A stretch of 64,000 nucleotides of DNA from Pseudomonas parafulva NBRC 16636 = DSM 17004 (lineage in GTDB: Bacteria > Pseudomonadota > Gammaproteobacteria > Pseudomonadales > Pseudomonadaceae), in assembly GCF_000730645.1 (NCBI RefSeq), contig NZ_BBIU01000017.1, forward strand, positions 62,001 to 126,000, written 5' to 3'. The notes under the pieces are model-generated. The model was given only the letters and a program-made list of their open reading frames with translations. It had not been told where the DNA came from and made no database searches. The position numbers and the translations under genes are program-made. Below, piece after piece: positions 17,201 through 25,770 of the stretch; position 1 is the stretch's first letter, and each line of letters starts with the position of its first letter.

Positions 17201-17440
17201 AGTTGAGCGAATGCTCACTCACGATAGTTGATCACCGAACCGCTTCTCCATGCTATCCAACAACTGGTCACGAGCATCCTCGCCCCCCTAACCGAGCAGG
17301 CTGGTTCCCCATCCGCTTGTATCTCCGCCGCCATAAGCGCATCTGTATTGGTTAAGATGCGCTCCTTAGCTTGCACATGGGTGCGGTGAAGCCGCCCTAG
17401 CAGCGCTGCCAGTCAGCGCTTTGATTTGGAGTATCTTCAG
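17201..17440. other. Spacer before hsdM with a strong hairpin
   Basis: No coding similarity seen. AGCGCATCT (17336-17344) and AGATGCGCT (17355-17363) form a perfect 9-bp stem with a ten-base loop, without a long U tract. It may be a terminator of upstream reading or part of hsdM control. Confidence 0.45.
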
Positions 17441-19840
17441 TTGAACCACGCGGTCCACAACAAACTGGTTTCATTTATCTGGTCGATTGCCGACGACTGC
17501 CTGCGGGACGTGTATGTGCGCGGAAAATACCGTGACGTCATCCTACCAATGGTGGTGCTCCGGCGGCTCGATGCCCTGCTTGAAGCCAGCAAGACGAAGG
17601 TGATGGAGGAACTGGCCTTTCAACAACGTGAAATGAGCCAGACTGAACTGGACGACAGCGCCCTGCGTGCCGCTTCCGGTTATGTCTTCTACAACACCAG
17701 CAAGTGGACGCTAAGCCAACTACACAAGACCGCCACCAACAACCAGCAGATCCTCCTGAGCAACGTTGAGGAATACCTCGACGGCTTTAGCGACAATGTC
17801 AAAGACATCATCCGGCGCTTCAACCTCAAGTCGCAGATGCGCCACATGGCCAGCAAAGACGTCCTGCTTGACGTACTGGAAAAATTCACCTCGCCCACCA
17901 TCAACCTCACCCCGCACGACTGCGAGGATCCGCAAGGCAACCGCCTGCCGGCCCTGAGCAACCTAGGCATGGGCTATGTGTTCGAAGAGCTGATCCGCAA
18001 GTTTAACGAAGAGAACAACGAGGAAGCCGGCGAGCACTTCACCCCGCGCGAAGTGATCGAGCTGATGACCCACCTGGTCTTTGATCCGATCAAGGACCGC
18101 CTGCCCACCGTGATGACCATCTACGACCCTGCATGCGGCAGTGGCGGCATGCTCACCGAGTCGCAGAATTTTATCGAAGAAAAATACCCGGATTCGACCA
18201 TCCAGCGCGACATCCACCTCTACGGCAAGGAGATCAACGACGAGACCTATGCCATCTGCAAGTCGGACATGATGATCAAGGGTAACAACCCGGCCCACAT
18301 CCGCCCCGGCTCAACCCTATCGGTAGACGAATTCGCTGGCAGCCGCTTCGACTTTATGCTGTCCAACCCACCCTACGGTAAAAGCTGGGCCAGTGAGCAG
18401 AAGTTCATTAAAGACGGCAGCGAGGTGATCGACCCGCGCTTCAAGGTTAGCCTCGCGGACTATTGGGGAAACGCCGAGATACAGGACGCCACCCCGCGCT
18501 CCAGCGACGGCCAGTTGCTGTTTCTGATGGAAATGGTCAACAAAATGAAAGCTCCTGGCGACAGCGGTCTCGGCTCACGTATCGCCTCGGTGCATAACGG
18601 CTCCAGCTTGTTTACCGGCGACGCCGGCGGTGGAGAGAGCAATATCCGCCGCCACCTGATCGAAAACGACTTGCTCGATGCCATCATCCAGTTGCCCAAC
18701 AACCTGTTCTACAACACCGGCATCACCACCTATATCTGGCTGCTCTCCAGCAATAAGCCAGCGCAGCGCCGAGGCAAGGTGCAACTGATCGACGCTAGCC
18801 TGCTATACCGCAAACTGCGCAAGAACCTCGGCAACAAAAACTGCGAATTCGCCCCCGAACATATCGAGCTGATCACCCAGACCTACCTGGACCTGGCCAG
18901 CATCGACCGGCTGGCAGGTGACGACGGCATTACCGCGCAGGTGTTCGACAACCGCGACTTCGGCTACCACAAGGTCAGTATCGAACGGCCAGACCGGCGC
19001 AGGGCACAGTTCAGTGCCGAGCGCGTCGAAACCCTGCGCTTCGACAAAGCCCTGCGCGAACCCATGCAGTGGATTTATCAGCAATGGGGCGAAGCGGTGT
19101 ACCAGGACGATACCCTGGCCCAGCATGAAAAGACCATTCTCGCTTGGTGCGAAGAGCAAGGCATGGAACTCAATGCCAAACAGCGTAAGAAGCTGCTGAA
19201 TCTAGAAACCTGGGCCAAACAGTCCTTGTTGGTCACCGTGGCCAACTACCTGATGCAGGCCGTGGGAAGCGAGGAATATGACGACTTCAACTTGTTCGCC
19301 AAGCTGGTGGACAAGGTGCTCAAGCAACTGAATAAGGAGGCCGGGATCAAGCTCGGCGCTAGCGAGCGCAACCAGTTGCTCAATGCCGTCAGCTGGTACG
19401 ACGAAAACTCCGTAAAGGTCATACGCAAGGTGGAAAATTTCGACCGCGCCGAATTAGCTGCACTTCTCGAACGTCTGAACTGCCATGAGGCCGAACTGCC
19501 CGATTTCGGCTATTACCCCAACGGCAAGGCCGGCGAGTTCCTCACTTACGAATCCAACAGCGACCTACGCGACAGCGAAAGTGTCCCTCTGGCCGATTCC
19601 ATACACCGCTTCTTCAAGGCCGAAGTGCAACCCCATGTGGCGGAAGCTTGGATCAACCTGGAGTCGGTGAAGATCGGCTACGAAATCAGCTTTAACAAAT
19701 ACTTTTACAAGCATCAGCCGTTACGCAGCATGGACGAGGTAGCGCGGGAGATTGTGGTGCTGGAGCAGCAGGCTGAAGGGTTGATTGCGGATATTTTAGG
19801 GCTGGAGGTTAAGGATGTGTCGGGGGTGAGCCTTGGTTAA
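17441..19840 (+). CDS. hsdM: Type I restriction-modification system, methyltransferase subunit
   Basis: About 799 residues. N-terminal HsdM domain (NKLVSFIWSIADDCLRDVYV, ILPMVVLRRLDALLE), then the N6-adenine methyltransferase core: motif I DPACGSGGMLTESQNF near residue 230 and motif IV NPPYGKSW near 307. It methylates adenine at the site chosen by HsdS and is needed for cleavage by HsdR. The start is placed at TTG 17441 (MNHAVHNKLV), nine bases after GGAG; TTG 17426 is an alternative. It overlaps hsdS by 8 bp. The C-terminal extension (~250 residues) is longer than in EcoKI and typical of this subgroup. Confidence 0.93.
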   Translation: MNHAVHNKLVSFIWSIADDCLRDVYVRGKYRDVILPMVVLRRLDALLEASKTKVMEELAFQQREMSQTELDDSALRAASGYVFYNTSKWTLSQLHKTATNNQQILLSNVEEYLDGFSDNVKDIIRRFNLKSQMRHMASKDVLLDVLEKFTSPTINLTPHDCEDPQGNRLPALSNLGMGYVFEELIRKFNEENNEEAGEHFTPREVIELMTHLVFDPIKDRLPTVMTIYDPACGSGGMLTESQNFIEEKYPDSTIQRDIHLYGKEINDETYAICKSDMMIKGNNPAHIRPGSTLSVDEFAGSRFDFMLSNPPYGKSWASEQKFIKDGSEVIDPRFKVSLADYWGNAEIQDATPRSSDGQLLFLMEMVNKMKAPGDSGLGSRIASVHNGSSLFTGDAGGGESNIRRHLIENDLLDAIIQLPNNLFYNTGITTYIWLLSSNKPAQRRGKVQLIDASLLYRKLRKNLGNKNCEFAPEHIELITQTYLDLASIDRLAGDDGITAQVFDNRDFGYHKVSIERPDRRRAQFSAERVETLRFDKALREPMQWIYQQWGEAVYQDDTLAQHEKTILAWCEEQGMELNAKQRKKLLNLETWAKQSLLVTVANYLMQAVGSEEYDDFNLFAKLVDKVLKQLNKEAGIKLGASERNQLLNAVSWYDENSVKVIRKVENFDRAELAALLERLNCHEAELPDFGYYPNGKAGEFLTYESNSDLRDSESVPLADSIHRFFKAEVQPHVAEAWINLESVKIGYEISFNKYFYKHQPLRSMDEVAREIVVLEQQAEGLIADILGLEVKDVSGVSLG

Positions 19841-21140
19841 GCATCTGGAGAGATCTCCCTCGTATAACTCTTATAAGGACTCGAATCTTCAATGGCTTGG
19901 AGTTGTTCCAAGCCACTGGGAAATGACTCGACTGGGTGGTCTTTTTAAAGAACGCCGCACCAAGGTGTCAGATAAGGATTTTCCGCCGCTATCAGTAACT
20001 AAGAATGGAATTCTTCCTCAGCTTGAAAGCGCGGCAAAAACCAATGACGGCGACAACCGTAAACTGGTTAGGTCTGGCGACTTTGTCATTAACAGCCGTT
20101 CAGACAGGAAAGGGTCTAGCGGTGTGTCTGAGACGGATGGTTCTGTATCGCTCATTAATATTGTCTTGGAGCCGCGCGGTATAAACAGGGATTATTGCAA
20201 GTACCTCTTTAAAAGCTATTCGTTTGTGGAGGAATTTTACAGAATCGGCCATGGCATTGTTGCTGACCTGTGGACGACCCGTTATGACGAGATGCGGTCC
20301 ATCGTCTTGGCTTTTCCTCCGCTTACTGAGCAGGCCACTATCGCCAATTTTCTTGACTGCAAAGGTGCAAAAATTGATCAGGCAATCCAGATCAAGAAGC
20401 GCCAGATCGAACGGCTCAAAGAGCGCAAGCAGATACTGATCCAGCTGGCCGTAACCTGCGGCCTTAAATCTGATGCACCCATGCGGGACTCTGGTATTGA
20501 ATGGATTGGTGAAATCCCAGGGCATTGGACTGTCATGGCCAATCGTGCCTTGTTCCGTGAGCGCGTGGAGCCTGGGCAGGAGGACTTACCCTTATTGTCA
20601 GTCTCCATCCATTCCGGCGTGTCCGAAGAAGAGATTCCCGAAGAACAAAATATTCGTGCTCGTGTAAAAATTGAAGATAAATCCAAGTATAACTGCGTCC
20701 GCCCCGGTGATATTGCCTTCAATATGATGCGCGCCTGGCAGGGGGCAATTGGTGCGGTAAGTGTGGATGGAATGGTTAGCCCCGCATATACAATTGCAGT
20801 GCCCCGCTCTAGCCTTGATGCTCGATACTTCGAGTACCAGTACCGTACTCCCGGTTTTATCCAGCAGATGGACCGGTATTCCAAGGGCATTACGGATTTT
20901 CGCAAACGGCTGTACTGGGACGGTTTCAAGCAACTGATAACTCTTGTTCCTCCGATTGAAGAGCAGCGTGCCATCGTCAAGTTCATCGACCAGGCTATGC
21001 TCAAGCAGACCGCTACCGTCACACTGCTGGAACAACAAATTACCAAGCTCATAGAGTACAAAGCTACTTTGATCAATAGCGCCGTCACCGGTAAGATCAA
21101 GGTACCGGGCGTGGTGGAGCCAGATACCCAAGATAGGTAG
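19833..21140 (+). CDS. hsdS: Type I restriction-modification system, specificity subunit
   Basis: 435 residues with the two-part HsdS layout. Target-recognition domain 1 follows NLQWLGVVPSHWEMTRLGGL, and domain 2 follows IEWIGEIPGHWTVMANRALF. Each is followed by a conserved helix: FPPLTEQATIANFLDCK and VPPIEEQRAIVKFIDQA, which set the spacing between the half-sites. It directs HsdM/HsdR to an asymmetric two-part sequence that cannot be predicted by eye. The start is TTG inside the hsdM stop region, implying translational coupling. AT content is somewhat higher than in hsdM, common for swapped specificity genes. Confidence 0.92.
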   Translation: MVKHLERSPSYNSYKDSNLQWLGVVPSHWEMTRLGGLFKERRTKVSDKDFPPLSVTKNGILPQLESAAKTNDGDNRKLVRSGDFVINSRSDRKGSSGVSETDGSVSLINIVLEPRGINRDYCKYLFKSYSFVEEFYRIGHGIVADLWTTRYDEMRSIVLAFPPLTEQATIANFLDCKGAKIDQAIQIKKRQIERLKERKQILIQLAVTCGLKSDAPMRDSGIEWIGEIPGHWTVMANRALFRERVEPGQEDLPLLSVSIHSGVSEEEIPEEQNIRARVKIEDKSKYNCVRPGDIAFNMMRAWQGAIGAVSVDGMVSPAYTIAVPRSSLDARYFEYQYRTPGFIQQMDRYSKGITDFRKRLYWDGFKQLITLVPPIEEQRAIVKFIDQAMLKQTATVTLLEQQITKLIEYKATLINSAVTGKIKVPGVVEPDTQDR

Positions 21141-21148
21141 TTGGTTTT

Positions 21149-21253
21149 ATGAACGCCCAGCAGCACCTGCAGCATTTACTTGAGGCTGGCGGTGAAAGGG
21201 AGTCATTAGAGTTTAAGGAAGCGAGAACGGCTATGACTCATAAAACTCGCTAA
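21149..21253 (+). pseudogene. N-terminal stump of an AlbA_2/Schlafen-type ATP-binding protein
   Basis: 34 codons starting 8 bp after hsdS: MNAQQHLQHLLEAGGERESL then EFKEARTAMTHKTR and stop. ESLEFKEAR is the start of the AlbA_2 (DUF4062/Schlafen-like) domain found in proteins encoded within type I loci. The rest is missing, and the remaining ~370 bp up to hsdR hold only short non-coding scraps, including a short open stretch ending at 21496. Read as a deletion remnant. Confidence 0.6.
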
Positions 21254-21620
21254 CTACTTCTGAACCCTGAGCAATAAGGCTAATCCCATAATATAAAAAC
21301 CTGCTGGTAGCCTTGAAAAAGTCAGGAGTCATCAAACCTAGGGGCAGGCTTTGACACATTTATGGGGCGTGGGGCGGGTTGGCGCACACAAATAATACCC
21401 GCAGGCATGGTGTGTACTCATTTGACTAAACAGATTGCGCTAGACGGATCTGCCGAATTGTTAGACATTCAGGAGGCTGTGGGCCAGCTCTGTTAATCGT
21501 TGCACTGTCAGGTAAGCAGCGGCGAATGTCTGCCCACGTTAGCTGGGTAGTTTTAGACTTTTAACCCCGCGCCGGGCTCGCCTGGCAAAGATAAGAAAGA
21601 ACAGGCACAAGGAAGCCGGC

Positions 21621-24600
21621 ATGGTAAGCAAGACTAACGAACAGGCGCTGGAAGCTAACATCGAGAAATACCTGACCGGCACATGCCTAGAAGAGCAGGC
21701 ACTTGGCTGTGACAGCGCAGTACCCGTGCCAACGGGCCTCAACCACGGGTATCAACTGGGCCGAGCTCAGGATTTCAATGCCCAATACGCTGTGGATAGC
21801 CGTTGCTTGTGGAAATTTCTTGAGGCTAGCCAGGGCGAAGAGTTGAAGCGTCTCAAGCAACGCTACGAAGATTGGGATTTGCGCATCCTCGAACGCTTCG
21901 ACCGGCTGGCGAAGAAGTACGGCGCACTGCACCTGCTCAAGCGCGGCCTGGCCATCGACGATGTGCACTTCAACCTGATGTATCCCGCACCGCTTGCCAG
22001 TAGTTCGGAGCGGGTCAGACAGCAGTTTGCGGCGAATATCTTTAGCAGCACCCGCCAGGTGCGTTACTCCCTGAGTAATCCGCTGGAAGAGATCGATCTA
22101 GTGCTGTTTATGAATGGCTTGCCCTTCGCCACGCTCGAACTGAAGAATCCCTGGACGGGCCAGAATGCCCGTTATCACGGGCAAAAGCAGTACAAACAGG
22201 ACCGCGACGCGGGCCAGCCGTTACTGCAATTCGGCCGCTGCCTAGTGCACATGACGGTAGACACCGAAGAGATCTACATGACCACCAAGTTGGCGGGTGT
22301 CGCGACCTTCTTCCTGCCATTCAACAAGGGCCATAACCACGGGGCTGGCAACCCGCCCAACCCCGCAGGGCACAAGAGCGCCTACCTGTGGCAGGAGATT
22401 TTCAGTCGCGAAAGTGTGGCCAACATCATCCAGCACTTCGTGCGCCTGGACGGCAGCAGCAAGATGACATTGGCCAAGCGTACGCTGTTCTTTCCGCGTT
22501 ACCACCAACTGGATGTGGTGCGCCGCCTAGTGACGCATGCCAGCCAGCATGGCGTGGGTCAGCGCTATCTGATCCAGCACTCGGCCGGCTCAGGCAAATC
22601 GAACTCCATCACTTGGGCAGCCTATCAGTTGATTGAAACCTACCCGGCTTCGCTGGAGGTTGTCGGCGCGCGCGCTTTAGATGTGCCGCTGTTCGACTCG
22701 GTGATTGTGGTGACCGACCGCCGCCTGCTGGACAAACAATTGCGCGAGAACCTCCGCGAGTTCTCCGAGGTGAAAAACATCATCGCTCCGGCGCTGAAGT
22801 CCTCTGACCTCCAGCGGGCGCTGGAGCAGGGAAAAAAAATCATCATTACCACCATCCAGAAATTCCCGGTGATCGTGGATGGCATCGACGACATGGCCGG
22901 CAAACGCTTTGCCGTGATCATTGACGAGGCACACAGCTCGCAGGACGGTAGCAGCCACGGCACGATGAACAAGGTGATGGGCGGCGACGAGCAAGACGAT
23001 ACTCAGGAGAAGATCCTCAGCGCCATCAAGAACAGCAAGATGCGCGGCAATGCCTCGTACTTCGCCTTCACCGCCACGCCGAAAAACAGCACGCTGGAGA
23101 AGTTCGGCGAGCAGCTGGCCGATGGCCGCTTCACGCCCTTCCACCTGTACTCAATGAAGCAGGCCATTGAAGAGGGCTTTATCCTCGATGTGCTGGCCAA
23201 CTACACCACATACCGTAGCTACTACGAAATTCAGAAGTCCATCGAGGACAATCCGCTGTTTGACACGCTGAAAGCACAGAAGAAGTTACGCGCCTATGTC
23301 GAGCGCGACCAGCAGACCATCGATGTTAAGGCCGAAGTGATGCTGGAGCATTTTATAGAACAGGTGGTCACGCCGAAAAAGCTTAAGGGCCAGGCCAAGG
23401 GCATGGTCATAACCCAAAACATCGAAGCTGCCATCCGTTATCACAGGGCAATCAGCCGCTTGTTGGTCGCTCGCGGCAACCCGTTCAAGGCGCTAATTGC
23501 CTTCTCCGGCGAAAAATTGGTTGATGGTATCGAGTACACCGAAGCCGGCATCAACGGCTTCGCCGAAGCAGATACGCGAGACAAATTCGACACCGACGAA
23601 TACCGATTGCTGGTAGTGGCCAACAAGTACCTGACAGGCTTCGATCAGCCTAAGCTGTGTGCCATGTACGTGGACAAGAAGCTGCAGTACGTACTCGCTG
23701 TGCAAGCGCTGTCTCGCCTTAATCGTGCTGCGCCGAAGTGGGGCAAGAAGACCGAAGACCTGTTCGTTCTGGATTTCTTCAACCAGGTGGAGGACATCAA
23801 AGCCTCCTTCGACCCGTTCTACACGGCTACCAGCCTATCCGGAGCGACGGATATCAATGTGCTGCACGAACTCAAGGACCAGCTGGACGAGGTCGGCGTC
23901 TACGAGTGGCCGGAAGTAGAGGCATTTGCCACGCAGTATTTCGACAACGTCGATGCTGAAAAGCTGGCTGTGCTGATCGATATCGCCGCTGAGCGCTTCG
24001 ACGTGGAACTAGAGCTAGAGGAGGAGGCCAAGGTCGATTTCAAGATCAAGGCCAAGCAGTTCGTGAAGATCTACGGCCAGATGGCCTCGATCATGCCGTA
24101 TGAGATTGCGGCCTGGGAAAAACTATTCTGGTTCCTCAAGTTTCTGATCCCGAAACTCAAAGTGCAGGACAAAGACGCCGACGAAATCGACGCTCTGCTT
24201 AACTCGGTTGATCTCGCGTCCTATGGGCTGGAACGGGTCAAGTTGAACCACAGCATTGCGTTGGATGATGCGGAAACCGAGCTGGACCCAGCCAACCCAA
24301 ATCCGCGTGGGGTACATGGTGGTGAGCAGGAGAAAGACCTGCTGGACCAAATCATCCAGAGCTTCAACGAGCGTTGGTTCCAGGGCTGGGGTGTGACCAC
24401 GGAAGAAAAGCGCGTGAAATTCCTGAGTATTCTAAAGGGCATTCAGGAACATCCGGACTTTGAGCCAAAGTACCAAAAGAGCCAGGACGAAGACCATCGT
24501 GCACTGGCGTTCGAGAAGATTTTCGAGGAAGTCATGCTGATGCGCCGCCGCCAAGACCTAGAGCTTTACCGGCTGGTAGCCAGTGATGAAGCGCTTAAGT

Positions 24601-24638
24601 CTTCGTTGCAGCAGAGCATGAGAGGCATGTTGGGCTGA
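21621..24638 (+). CDS. hsdR: Type I restriction-modification system, endonuclease/translocase subunit
   Basis: 1005 residues. The PD-(D/E)xK nuclease is visible near residue 155-175 (EEIDLVLFMNGLPFATLELK). The SF2 motor follows: Walker A HSAGSGKSNSI near 315, DEAH box VIIDEAHSSQ near 435, FTATP motif III (YFAFTATPKNSTLEKFGEQL) and motif VI LSRLNRAAPKWGK near 700. The long helical C-terminus binds HsdM. It translocates and cuts unmethylated DNA. AAGGA lies eight bases before the ATG. It is 480 bp from hsdS because of a deleted gene, so it may have its own promoter. The frame is intact. Confidence 0.93.
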   Translation: MVSKTNEQALEANIEKYLTGTCLEEQALGCDSAVPVPTGLNHGYQLGRAQDFNAQYAVDSRCLWKFLEASQGEELKRLKQRYEDWDLRILERFDRLAKKYGALHLLKRGLAIDDVHFNLMYPAPLASSSERVRQQFAANIFSSTRQVRYSLSNPLEEIDLVLFMNGLPFATLELKNPWTGQNARYHGQKQYKQDRDAGQPLLQFGRCLVHMTVDTEEIYMTTKLAGVATFFLPFNKGHNHGAGNPPNPAGHKSAYLWQEIFSRESVANIIQHFVRLDGSSKMTLAKRTLFFPRYHQLDVVRRLVTHASQHGVGQRYLIQHSAGSGKSNSITWAAYQLIETYPASLEVVGARALDVPLFDSVIVVTDRRLLDKQLRENLREFSEVKNIIAPALKSSDLQRALEQGKKIIITTIQKFPVIVDGIDDMAGKRFAVIIDEAHSSQDGSSHGTMNKVMGGDEQDDTQEKILSAIKNSKMRGNASYFAFTATPKNSTLEKFGEQLADGRFTPFHLYSMKQAIEEGFILDVLANYTTYRSYYEIQKSIEDNPLFDTLKAQKKLRAYVERDQQTIDVKAEVMLEHFIEQVVTPKKLKGQAKGMVITQNIEAAIRYHRAISRLLVARGNPFKALIAFSGEKLVDGIEYTEAGINGFAEADTRDKFDTDEYRLLVVANKYLTGFDQPKLCAMYVDKKLQYVLAVQALSRLNRAAPKWGKKTEDLFVLDFFNQVEDIKASFDPFYTATSLSGATDINVLHELKDQLDEVGVYEWPEVEAFATQYFDNVDAEKLAVLIDIAAERFDVELELEEEAKVDFKIKAKQFVKIYGQMASIMPYEIAAWEKLFWFLKFLIPKLKVQDKDADEIDALLNSVDLASYGLERVKLNHSIALDDAETELDPANPNPRGVHGGEQEKDLLDQIIQSFNERWFQGWGVTTEEKRVKFLSILKGIQEHPDFEPKYQKSQDEDHRALAFEKIFEEVMLMRRRQDLELYRLVASDEALKSSLQQSMRGMLG

Positions 24639-24897
24639 AGTAAGCTCAAGCTCGGTTTTTGATAGATTCGATGCTAACTCGCTAATGGGGCGGAGCTCAA
24701 ACAGCACCGTCCATCGGAATCCAGGCCACGCAGCGTTCCAACTGGTATTCCAAGCGAGTTGACCAAACATTTGTTCACCAGCCAAAACAAATAGATACCG
24801 ACTTGTTTCAGATTACCCCGGCGATGCGGAACCACCCGAACAAACCAAAACGCGAAGCTAATCTCCCCCAACCCGCCCATCTTCAAAACCCAAACAA
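24639..24897. other. Gene-free interval between hsdR and tRNA-Pro
   Basis: No convincing coding frame. GTTCCAACTGGTATTCCAAG at about 24736 resembles GGTATTCCA repeats upstream of the island integrase at 15500-15535, so it may be the remains of another integrase promoter or of the island's right end. No copy of the tmRNA scar was found here. Confidence 0.4.
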
Positions 24898-24925
24898 CAA
24901 AAAAGCCACCCGAAGGTGGCTTTCT
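24898..24925 (-). terminator. Terminator of tRNA-Pro
   Basis: On the minus strand AAGCCACC-TTCG-GGTGGCTT is followed by TTTT: a UUCG tetraloop hairpin with U tract, 13 bases after the tRNA CCA end. Confidence 0.9.
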
Positions 24926-24937
24926 CGTTTTCAATAA

Positions 24938-25014
24938 TGGTCGGGACGGAGTGATTCGAACACTCGACCCCTTGCACCCCATGCAAGTGCGCTACCGGGC
25001 TGCGCTACGCCCCG
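24938..25014 (-). tRNA. tRNA-Pro(GGG)
   Basis: 77 nt with encoded CCA. Acceptor CGGGGCG pairs with CGTCCCG (one G-U). The anticodon stem CTTGC/GCAAG encloses ATGGGGT, giving anticodon GGG. The T arm contains GTTCGAATC. It borders the restriction island and the core operon; tRNA genes are common integration boundaries. Confidence 0.95.
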
Positions 25015-25126
25015 ACTGGGCTTTGAAGCATGTTCCCCTTACCGCTGAGAACGATGAAGAAGATACCCTAACCTTTTGATTAATGGAAGCTTTTTTTCAA
25101 AAAAATCCATCAATCATCAACCAAGG

Positions 25127-25483
25127 TCACTTCTTCAACACCACCAACACATCCTCCAACTCAACAATCATCTGCCGAATCAGCTGCTTGTACTGGCTTG
25201 ACTCATCCTTCACCTCATCACTGGAAAGCCGCAACCGCGCCCCGCCAATGGTGAAGCCCTGGTCGTACAGCAGGGCACGGATCTGGCGGATCATCAGCAC
25301 GTCTTGGCGCTGGTAATACCGCCGGTTGCCCCGCCGCTTCACAGGGTTGAGTTGGTCGAACTCCTGCTCCCAATACCGCAGCACGTGCGGCTTAACGGCG
25401 CAAAGTTCGCTCACTTCACCAATGGTGAAGTACCGTTTGCCCGGGATGGGGGGCAGTTCGTCGTTATGGCTTGGTTCCAGCAT
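25127..25483 (-). CDS. MerR-family transcriptional regulator
   Basis: 118 residues. The winged helix at residues 18-85 ([40 protein letters not shown]) is complete; the C-terminus is a short coiled coil ([20 protein letters not shown]) without metal-binding Cys. This gene follows ihfA in most pseudomonads; its effector is unknown. The ATG at 25483 lies inside the end of ihfA (20-bp overlap), showing translational coupling. Confidence 0.9.
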
Positions 25484-25766
25484 AGGCCTCAACCCGGGCC
25501 TTCAACTTCTGCCCTGGACGAAAGGTGACGACGCGCCGTGCGGTGATCGGGATTTCTTCCCCGGTTTTGGGGTTGCGGCCCGGCCGCTGGCGTTTGTCGC
25601 GAAGGTCGAAGTTACCGAAACCCGATAGCTTCACCTGCTCGTTCTCTTCAAGTGCGTGCCGAATTTCTTCGAAAAACAGCTCGACCAGCTCCTTGGCCTC
25701 ACGCTTGTTAAGCCCCAGCTCCTCGTACAGCCTTTCGGCCATCTCAGCTTTCGTCAGAGCACCCAT
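25464..25766 (-). CDS. ihfA: Integration host factor, alpha subunit
   Basis: 100 residues, the normal length. [20 protein letters not shown] at the N-terminus, the [20 protein letters not shown] beta-arm segment and the [20 protein letters not shown] signature, whose Pro intercalates in DNA, are all present. With IHF-beta it bends DNA at WATCAANNNNTTR sites and supports sigma-54 promoters and recombination. Only 4 bp separate it from pheT, the usual arrangement in gammaproteobacteria. Confidence 0.97.
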
Positions 25767-25770
25767 GCCG

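Noticed and set aside
21422..21496. Short open stretch between hsdS and hsdR
   Set aside because: 25 codons with no start of quality and no recognisable family; mentioned only as a scrap of a deleted gene.
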